In this document: one piece after another, positions 5,743-10,617 of the stretch
Layout of the letters: every line of letters begins with the position of its first letter
Numbering within the stretch: position 1 is the first letter of the stretch
From: an uncultured Collinsella sp.
GTDB lineage: Bacteria > Actinomycetota > Coriobacteriia > Coriobacteriales > Coriobacteriaceae
DNA length: 10,617 nucleotides
NCBI GenBank assembly: GCA_900549195.1
Contig: URNK01000048.1
Coordinates: 1-10,617 of the forward strand
Direction of reading: 5' to 3'
Translations under genes and position numbers: made by a program
Notes under the pieces: model-generated
Told to the model about the DNA's origin: nothing
Seen by the model: only the letters and a program-made list of their open reading frames with translations
Database searches by the model: none

Positions 5743-6924
5743 ATGCTATACACCATCTCGGACTTCTCACGGGAATATGAGGGGTCGGTTCGTCTAATCG
5801 CCGGCAGCGATGGCGTCTCGCGTGCCGTCTCCGGCGTCGGGATCCTCGATTATGAACTCATGCCCGGCCTCAAGAACAAGTACCAGCGCGTCAACTTCAG
5901 CTCAGACGAGATCGTCCTCAGCACCTTTCTCTATGCGAAGGACGACCCGTACCTCATCACTGAAGCCGTGAAATACCTCGTCGCCAAGGGAACGAGCGGT
6001 CTTATCATCAAAAACGTCCTGCACATCCCGATTCCCGACCAAGCCATCCGCTACGCCAACGCGCGGCACTACCCGGTCTTTCTCACGACCGACGACTCAC
6101 TGTTCTTTGACGGCGTCATCTATGAGGTCAAACGGCATATCGAGCAGCTCGCGTCCATCGACTTCGCGCAGCGCGAGATCGATGCCCTAAGGACAGATGT
6201 ATCGCCTGAGTCCATCTGCCGACGCATCCGAGGCCTCAACCCGTCATTTCTGGACGAAGCGGTCGCCCTGTTCGCATCGTTTGCAGAGCCCCTCGACCCG
6301 CGTACGTTTTTGCAAATCGAACGTCTCTGTGCAAAATCGACCCTCGCCGGATGCCACAACATGCTGGCACCCTATGACGGAGGTTTGTTATTCGTAGCGA
6401 CAAGTGACTCGGAGCAGACGCTCGATGTGGAGCGAATCGTGCAGGCGCTCACGGAGCTCATCGAGACTAGCGGTATCGACGGCGGAGCGGAAGGGCTCGG
6501 CATCAGCGATATTCTGTTTGGAGACGAGGCTGTGGCGCAGGCGATCTCGCAGGCGATTTACGCACAGCGCCTATCTTGTCAACGAGCCGAGAGTCCCGTC
6601 CGCTATACGCAGCTCGGCATCCTGAGAACCGTGATGCCTTTTGCGGAAACCCCGGAGATGCGATCGTTCTCGGAGGCGATTCTCTCGCCGATACGCGAGC
6701 ACGACAGTGAGCATGGCAGCGAACTGGAATCCACACTCGCCGCATTCATCGAGAACGACCGACGTATCGAGCAAACCGCCAAGCAGACTGGCCAGCACCC
6801 GAACACGATTCGATATCGCCTCGATAAGGTGACGGCTCTCACCGGACTGAGCTACAAATGCGCCCCGGAGATGGAGCAGCTGTCGCTCGCCTACGCCATC
6901 GAACGCGCTCGCTCGCTTCAGTAA
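5743..6924 (+). CDS. PucR-family transcriptional regulator
   Basis: 393 residues from the chosen start. Domain order fits the PucR family: an N-terminal PucR-type ligand or sensor domain (about 5-130), a central CdaR/GGDEF-like domain (about 150-280, with GLGISDILFG), and a C-terminal helix-turn-helix (about 327-390) with the characteristic TAKQTGQHPNTIRYRLDKV. PucR-type proteins typically control catabolic genes for purines, amino acids or related nitrogen compounds in response to the substrate. The start ATG at 5743 has AAGGTG at 5731-5736 with a 6-base spacer and gives MLYTISDF, like family N-termini; a GTG at 5722 would add seven residues without a ribosome site. It is divergent from the cyclodeaminase/aminotransferase operon, the usual arrangement for a local regulator. 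It ends 18 bases from the convergent 6943-7653 gene, with no terminator seen between them. Confidence 0.92.
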   Translation: MLYTISDFSREYEGSVRLIAGSDGVSRAVSGVGILDYELMPGLKNKYQRVNFSSDEIVLSTFLYAKDDPYLITEAVKYLVAKGTSGLIIKNVLHIPIPDQAIRYANARHYPVFLTTDDSLFFDGVIYEVKRHIEQLASIDFAQREIDALRTDVSPESICRRIRGLNPSFLDEAVALFASFAEPLDPRTFLQIERLCAKSTLAGCHNMLAPYDGGLLFVATSDSEQTLDVERIVQALTELIETSGIDGGAEGLGISDILFGDEAVAQAISQAIYAQRLSCQRAESPVRYTQLGILRTVMPFAETPEMRSFSEAILSPIREHDSEHGSELESTLAAFIENDRRIEQTAKQTGQHPNTIRYRLDKVTALTGLSYKCAPEMEQLSLAYAIERARSLQ

Positions 6925-6942
6925 GCCCACCCCACCTTGAGG

Positions 6943-7653
6943 TTAGGAGCGGCGGGCGCGGAGCTTTTCGTAGCCTTCGGCGAAGAAGGCGACCGTGGCG
7001 GCGTCGGCCTCGGCGGCGTCCGTCTCGGCGGCAGGGACCACGCCGTGTTCGTCGCTCACTAGGAACAGCGCGCCCTTAAGCTGAGCGGGAATATCTACGC
7101 GCGTGACCGGGATGCCCTTGGTCTGGGCCAGCTGTTCGATGAGCGTCGCCGTGCCGCACAGGCACTCGTCCGCCGGCGCCACAAAGGCAAGCTCGCCGTT
7201 GTTGACGGCGGCGAGCAGCTCGGGCGCCACGCCGGTCTCGTCGGCCTCGGAGCGGGCCTCGGCGGAGCGGGCACGCAGTACCTTGGCCGACGTATCGGCG
7301 AGCGGCTCGTACTCCCCCACCGTCATGGCGGCGTTGCCGTTGATGTCGATCACCAGCATGAGCACGCCGTCGCGTGCGGTGTAATCGCCCTCGGCAAGCG
7401 ACCACTCAACGTGCTGTTTGGCCCAGCTGAGCATGTTATGGGTAAGCGGCTCGCCCCGCACCAGGCGCTCGGACAGCGCGCGGATGTGGCGGTTGAGCAT
7501 GGGCACCTTTTTGTTGGACATGCGCCAACGGCAGACAAGCGCGGGCTTGTCGAGCGTAAACTTCTCGACCGCCTCCTGATTGGCGCAAAAGTCCTCGTAC
7601 GCACGCTGATCCTCGGCATTGCCAAACAGCTCGGCATCATCCACAACGGCCAT
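6943..7653 (-). CDS. Conserved hypothetical protein, possible altered class-IV aminotransferase-like (fold-type IV) protein
   Basis: 236-residue soluble protein without signal peptide or membrane segment. I do not recognise an exact family. By eye its order of elements resembles fold-type IV PLP enzymes (branched-chain/D-amino-acid aminotransferase, aminodeoxychorismate lyase): an N-terminal LNRHIRALSERL like the family's LxxHxxRLxxS, a strand GVLMLVIDINGN, a lysine K124 in SAKVLRARSAEA near the catalytic-lysine position, then GTATLIEQLAQTKGIPVTRVDI and LFLVSDEHGVVPA like the late family blocks. It is shorter than the usual 270-300 residues, and the EGSxSN-type block appears as AFVAPADEC, without the glutamate, so activity is doubtful. 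The ATG at 7653 is chosen because AAAGG sits 6 bases upstream; a TTG at 7659 overlaps that spacer. It has its own promoter inside the preceding terminator. Confidence 0.85.
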   Translation of the reverse strand: MAVVDDAELFGNAEDQRAYEDFCANQEAVEKFTLDKPALVCRWRMSNKKVPMLNRHIRALSERLVRGEPLTHNMLSWAKQHVEWSLAEGDYTARDGVLMLVIDINGNAAMTVGEYEPLADTSAKVLRARSAEARSEADETGVAPELLAAVNNGELAFVAPADECLCGTATLIEQLAQTKGIPVTRVDIPAQLKGALFLVSDEHGVVPAAETDAAEADAATVAFFAEGYEKLRARRS

Positions 7654-7685
7654 ATCCAACCTTTCTCAAAAACATACACCGCACC

Positions 7686-7714
7686 GTTATACCCAAAAAA
7701 GCCGCCCGCACCAA
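7686..7714 (-). promoter_or_regulatory. Promoter for the 6943-7653 gene, embedded in a terminator
   Basis: Read on the minus strand: -35 TTGGTG (7714-7709), a 17-base spacer, -10 TATAAC (7691-7686), then about 30 bases to the ATG at 7653. The -35 lies in the loop and 3' arm of the terminator hairpin, and the terminator's T-tract forms part of the spacer. Confidence 0.6.
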
Positions 7715-7728
7715 CCGGCACGGACGGC
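7695..7728 (-). terminator. Rho-independent terminator downstream of purH
   Basis: On the minus strand a 12-bp stem (7728-7717 with 7712-7701, three G-U pairs) around a GGTT loop is followed by TTTTTT (7700-7695). Its wobble pairs are G-U on the minus strand, which fits minus-strand transcription. It is about 200 bases past the purH stop codon, so the purH mRNA would carry a long structured 3' end. Confidence 0.85.
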
Positions 7729-7761
7729 AATAGATAGCTTTAGTTCGGGGCGAGCCAATAC

Positions 7762-7926
7762 CGCTGGTGGAGCATAAGCCAGCGAGCCGGACCCAAGTGC
7801 CTCAGGTCGCTGCGAAAGAGGAGCGACGCGTACTTCTGTACGCGAGCGACGGTTTGAGCGGCGAGATGAGGTGCTTGGGGCCGGCGCAGCGTCGAGCAGT
7901 TACGCGGTTTGGTAAAACCGCGTAAC
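7762..7926. repeat. Block of nested hairpins downstream of purH
   Basis: Three structures sit side by side. (i) CGCTGG (7762-7767) with CCAGCG (7779-7784). (ii) A 98-base hairpin: CCGG (7787-7790) with CCGG (7881-7884); a 13-bp arm 7792-7804 with 7867-7879; TCGC with GCGA (7807-7810, 7861-7864); and an apical stem CGCGTAC/GTACGCG (7827-7844) with a TTCT loop. (iii) A perfect 12-bp stem GTTACGCGGTTT (7899-7910) with AAACCGCGTAAC (7915-7926). No ORF fits here. It could be a small RNA, a structured mRNA end or a repeat element. Confidence 0.8.
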
Positions 7927-7930
7927 GATA

Positions 7931-9538
7931 TTAGTGCCTAAAATGCCTGGCCCCCGTGAAGACCATCGCAATGCCATGCTCGTTGCAGGCCTGGACGCTC
8001 TCGTCGTCGCGCTTGGAGCCGCCGGGCTGAATGATGCAGGTCACGCCGTGCGCGGCAAGCACGTCGACGTTGTCGCGGAACGGGAAGAACGCATCGCTTG
8101 CACAGGCAAAGCCGCCCTTCTCCACGCCCTCGCGCTCGCAGAAGTCCTCGGCGCGCTCGCAGGCAAGCAGCGCAGAGTCAACGCGGTTGGGCTGACCCGG
8201 GCCCATGCCAATGCCGGCCTTACCCTTGGAGACCAGGATGGCGTTGGACTTGACGCCCTTGCAGACCTTCCAGGCAAACTCGAGCTCGGCCATCTCGGCG
8301 TCGGTGGGCTTGCGGTCGGTGGGGAACGTGAAGGTCGCGGGGTCCTCGGTCACGTGGTCGACTTCCTGCACCAGCATGCCGCCGTCGACGGAGCGCAGCT
8401 CCACCTGGGCGCCGTGGTCCACGCCGCCGGTAGCCAGCACACGCAGGTTGGGGCGCTTGGCCATGCGCTCGAGCGCCTCGGCAGTGTAGCTCGGAGCAAT
8501 GATAACCTCGACGAACTGCTTGTTCTGATCGGCAAAGTGCTCAACCAGCTCATAGGGAACCTCGCGGTTGCAGGCGATGATGCCGCCGAAGGCGCTCTTG
8601 GGATCGCAGGCGAAGGCGCGGTCGTAGGCGGCCGTGATGTCCTCGGCCACGGCGGAGCCGCAGGGGTTCTGATGCTTGAGGATCACGCAGGCCGGCTCGT
8701 CGAACTCGCGGACCAGGTTCCAAGCGGCGTCGGCATCCAGATAGTTGTTGTAGCTGAGCGGCTTGCCCTGGATCTGCTCGGAGCCCACGAGCGGGAACTG
8801 CGAGCTCGCGGTATTCTCGCAGCCCTCGGCAAAGCGATAGACCGTGGCCTTTTGCTGCGGGTTCTCGCCATAGCGCAGGTCGTCGACCTTCTCCAGCGAG
8901 ATCTCGAGCTTGGCAGAGGTGTCCGCCACGTCGCTTGCCTGGGCGGCAAGCCAACGGGAGATAGCCGTGTCGTAGGCGGCGGTGGTCTGGTAGACCTTCA
9001 CCTGCAGGCGACGACGGGTGGAAAGCGTGGTGCAGCCACCGGTCTCGCGCATCTCAGCCAGGACGGCATCATAGTCGGCCGGGTCGGAGATGACGGTAAC
9101 GCTCGCGGCGTTCTTGGCGGCAGAGCGCAGCATGGAGGGGCCGCCGATGTCGATGTGCTCGATGGCATCCGCGAAGGTGACCTCGGGGTTGGCGACGGTC
9201 TTCTCGAACTCGTACAGGTTGACGACGACCAGGTCGATCAGCTTAATGCCGTGCTGTGCCGCCTCCTGCATGTGCTGCTCGGAATCGCGGCGGGCCAGCA
9301 GCGCGCCGTGAACCTTGGGGTGCAGGGTCTTAACGCGGCCGTCCATCATCTCGGGATAGCCCGTGAACTCCTCGATGGGGGTTACGGGGACGCCCGCGTC
9401 CTCGATGGCACGAGCCGTGCCGCCCGTAGAGATGATCTCGACGCCAAAGTCATCGACCAGCGTCCGTGCGAAATCGACGACGCCCGTCTTATCGGTAACC
9501 GAGATCAACGCGCGTGCGATCTTCACATCAGATCCCAT
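7931..9538 (-). CDS. purH: Bifunctional AICAR formyltransferase / IMP cyclohydrolase PurH
   Basis: 535 residues, full length. It catalyses the last two steps of de novo purine synthesis in the cytoplasm: AICAR plus 10-formyl-tetrahydrofolate to FAICAR, then ring closure to IMP. The N-terminal IMP cyclohydrolase domain shows ISTGGTA (36-42), DGRVKTLHPKVHG (66-78) and IGGPSMLRSAAKN (131-143). The transformylase domain shows LRYGENPQQKA (221-231), the catalytic KHQNPCG (288-294), SAFGGI (315-320) and the family's closing block GIAMVFTGARHFRH. ATG at 9538 is supported by AGGAGG with a 5-base spacer. No other purine gene is visible in the window; it is divergent from the acetyltransferase gene and followed by an unusual structured region and terminator, so it may be transcribed alone. 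Confidence 0.98.
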   Translation of the reverse strand: MGSDVKIARALISVTDKTGVVDFARTLVDDFGVEIISTGGTARAIEDAGVPVTPIEEFTGYPEMMDGRVKTLHPKVHGALLARRDSEQHMQEAAQHGIKLIDLVVVNLYEFEKTVANPEVTFADAIEHIDIGGPSMLRSAAKNAASVTVISDPADYDAVLAEMRETGGCTTLSTRRRLQVKVYQTTAAYDTAISRWLAAQASDVADTSAKLEISLEKVDDLRYGENPQQKATVYRFAEGCENTASSQFPLVGSEQIQGKPLSYNNYLDADAAWNLVREFDEPACVILKHQNPCGSAVAEDITAAYDRAFACDPKSAFGGIIACNREVPYELVEHFADQNKQFVEVIIAPSYTAEALERMAKRPNLRVLATGGVDHGAQVELRSVDGGMLVQEVDHVTEDPATFTFPTDRKPTDAEMAELEFAWKVCKGVKSNAILVSKGKAGIGMGPGQPNRVDSALLACERAEDFCEREGVEKGGFACASDAFFPFRDNVDVLAAHGVTCIIQPGGSKRDDESVQACNEHGIAMVFTGARHFRH

Positions 9539-9612
9539 GCAGTCCTCCTGTCTGGTACGCCGCCGTGCTCTGTGAGCCGGTGATACGTCGATCTGCAGCG
9601 CTCGCGCAGCGG

Positions 9613-9657
9613 CATTGAAAATACTGATTCAATGTAGCGCATCGAGCGCATCGATGC
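9613..9657. promoter_or_regulatory. Inverted repeat and tandem repeat in the purH/acetyltransferase divergent gap
   Basis: CATTGAA-8-TTCAATG (9613-9634) is a perfect 7-bp inverted repeat, followed by two head-to-tail copies of GCGCATCGA (9637-9654); the second copy forms the 10-bp palindrome GCATCGATGC (9648-9657). They lie 75-120 bases upstream of purH. The arrangement suits protein-binding sites controlling purH, but no known operator is recognised. The rest of the 277-base gap (9539-9815) shows a direct repeat of GGGCACGG (9706, 9718) and no clear promoter. Confidence 0.4.
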
Positions 9658-9815
9658 ACCCCGCAACGGGCGCATATGCAGAAAAAGTTTGCGAGCGGAG
9701 GGGATGGGCACGGCACCGGGCACGGTGAGTTCATGGAACACAGGGGCACCATAATTAGATGCCAATAGCGTGGTAGAACTGTGCTCGATATGCATCCGCA
9801 AAAGAAAGAGGCACC

Positions 9816-10457
9816 ATGGTCTCGCGGGTTCTCTACCGACCGTTTGATACCGAAGACTTCGACGCCATCGCGCTGATTCTACAGCAGCTTTGGCATGACA
9901 ATTCGGATAACGATGAGTACAACCGCCTCGAGGCCGCGTGCGACCTTGCCTACTGCCTTTCGTCTTCGACGTTTTCGCAAGTTGCCGTAATCGACGGTCA
10001 GGCGCGCGGCATTGCGCTCGCGCGTGCGGGACAGAGCTCCGGCGCCACCGTTAAGGAACATTGGCTGGATACCGAACGCGCACTGCTATCGCAAATGCGC
10101 GAGCTGGAGCCCGATGCCTGCGCCGAGTATCTCTCGTTTGTGCGCGCAACCATCCGAACCAACAACCGCCTGCTCGAAAGCAGCCCGTTGCCACACGACA
10201 ACGAGGTCACGCTGCTTGCCGTAGATCGCGACGTCCATGGCCTGGGCGTTGGCTCGGTGTTGCTCGACGCCGCAGTCTCGTACCTATCCTCGCGCGGGGC
10301 GACGAGGGCGCACCTGTACACCGACTCCAACTGCTCGTGGAAGTTCTACGAGCTGCATGGCTTTAAGCGCACGGCCACGCACCGCGCCAACCGCGAAGAG
10401 CGCCGTCACGACATGCCGCGCGAAAGCTTCCTCTACGAACTCGACCTAACAGCCTAG
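9816..10457 (+). CDS. GNAT-family N-acetyltransferase
   Basis: 213 residues, cytoplasmic. GNAT enzymes move an acetyl group from acetyl-CoA to an amine; the substrate here is unknown. Motif A is VTLLAVDRDVHGLGVGSVLLDAA (131-153), holding the pyrophosphate-binding loop H-G-L-G-V-G, with histidine 141 where Q or R is usual. Motif B is HLYTDSNCSWKFYELHGFKR (166-185), with the general-acid tyrosine region. The N-terminal half (1-125) is longer than in minimal members and has an acidic helical insert (WLDTERALLSQMRELEPD). ATG at 9816 is supported by AGAGG four bases upstream. It is divergent from purH and followed by a REP-like palindrome; no partner gene is visible. Confidence 0.9.
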   Translation: MVSRVLYRPFDTEDFDAIALILQQLWHDNSDNDEYNRLEAACDLAYCLSSSTFSQVAVIDGQARGIALARAGQSSGATVKEHWLDTERALLSQMRELEPDACAEYLSFVRATIRTNNRLLESSPLPHDNEVTLLAVDRDVHGLGVGSVLLDAAVSYLSSRGATRAHLYTDSNCSWKFYELHGFKRTATHRANREERRHDMPRESFLYELDLTA

Positions 10458-10470
10458 GCCCAGCAGCCAT

Positions 10471-10527
10471 ACCTAGTCATTTAGGAACGTCCCCAGTGAC
10501 TAGTCGTTGGGGACAGTCTTCGTAGGT
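10471..10527 (+). repeat. REP-like palindrome after the acetyltransferase gene
   Basis: Core GTCCCCA (10489-10495) and TGGGGAC (10508-10514) flank GTGACTAGTCGT, which itself contains the 8-bp palindrome GACTAGTC; inner GT/GT positions pair as G-U on the plus strand. Outer ACCTA (10471-10475) pairs with TAGGT (10523-10527). CTAGTC followed by ATT or GTT occurs twice. The look is of a repetitive extragenic palindrome of the kind mobilised by REP-associated transposases; that identity is inferred. Confidence 0.55.
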
Positions 10528-10534
10528 AGCGCAT

Positions 10535-10581
10535 AAAAAGGGATGGGCTTCCCCCGACGGCTGTCGAGAAAAGCCCATCCC
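10535..10581 (-). terminator. Rho-independent terminator of a gene beyond the right edge
   Basis: An 11-bp perfect stem GGGATGGGCTT (10540-10550) and AAGCCCATCCC (10571-10581), with an inner CGAC/GTCG mini-stem in the loop. On the minus strand it is followed by TTTTT (10539-10535), so it most likely ends a minus-strand gene to the right. On the plus strand the tail is only ATAATTT, a weaker terminator for the acetyltransferase. Confidence 0.75.
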
Positions 10582-10602
10582 ATAATTTACGACCGTTAGA
10601 AC

Positions 10603-10617
10603 CTGTCTCTTATACAC
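10603..10617 (-). other. Tn5 mosaic-end / Nextera adapter remnant (artefact)
   Basis: CTGTCTCTTATACAC is the first 15 bases of the reverse-complemented 19-bp mosaic end. It is library sequence, not genome; the genomic part ends at about 10602. Confidence 0.96.

Noticed and set aside
7762..7926. Riboswitch controlling the 6943-7653 gene
   Set aside because: The hairpins followed by a terminator and a gene look like a riboswitch layout, but a good promoter lies within the terminator, downstream of the hairpins, and no known aptamer motif is recognisable.
7899..7926. Perfect 12-bp hairpin as the purH terminator
   Set aside because: It is only 5 bases past the stop codon and has no T-tract on the minus strand; the terminator with a T6 tract is at 7695-7728.
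7934..9583. 549-residue plus-strand open frame
   Set aside because: Antisense shadow of purH, covering almost exactly the same span.
52..10602. CRISPR arrays, insertion sequences, prophage, toxin-antitoxin or defence genes
   Set aside because: No regularly spaced repeats, transposase, integrase or small two-gene toxin-antitoxin pattern was found on either strand.

Overview
The window is a piece of a GC-rich bacterial chromosome. Protein style, strong Shine-Dalgarno sites and gene content fit a gut Coriobacteriia lineage, most likely Collinsella-like; this taxonomic call is from memory of the families and was not checked by search. It is a sequencing contig, not a clean genomic cut. Bases 1-51 are an Illumina Nextera adapter with an 8-base index, and bases 10603-10617 are the other Tn5 mosaic end, so real genomic sequence runs from about 52 to 10602.

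Layout, left to right. (1) A 5'-partial uppP gene (undecaprenyl-diphosphatase, minus strand) runs off the left edge and is divergent from a monocistronic universal stress protein gene (784-1221, plus). (2) A strongly structured gap (1222-1444) holds a ~93-base hairpin and a terminator whose 3' arm and T-tract are duplicated. (3) A two-component operon on the minus strand encodes an OmpR-type regulator (2498-3169) followed by a short two-membrane-helix histidine kinase of the BceS/GraS intramembrane-sensing kind (1445-2488). No BceAB-type ABC transporter is visible beside it. (4) A minus-strand operon encodes an ornithine cyclodeaminase/mu-crystallin family protein (4494-5525) followed by a class I/II aminotransferase (3339-4469). 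It is divergent from a PucR-family regulator (5743-6924, plus). The AT-rich gap between them carries two copies of a 16-bp dyad (TTGTnGnnATnTACAA) that could be the regulator's operator. (5) A 236-residue minus-strand protein (6943-7653) looks like a shortened, altered fold-type IV PLP protein. Its promoter is embedded in the terminator of the gene upstream. (6) purH (7931-9538, minus), the last two steps of IMP synthesis, is followed by a ~165-base block of nested hairpins. (7) A GNAT acetyltransferase gene (9816-10457, plus) is divergent from purH, followed by a REP-like palindrome and a terminator that serves a gene beyond the right edge.

Most genes are ordinary chromosomal housekeeping or regulation. 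The parts worth a second look are the PucR/cyclodeaminase/aminotransferase locus with its paired operator-like sites, the degenerate aminotransferase-like protein, and the unusually structured intergenic regions at 1235-1422, 7762-7926 and 10471-10581. No mobile element, CRISPR array, tRNA or rRNA gene was found.
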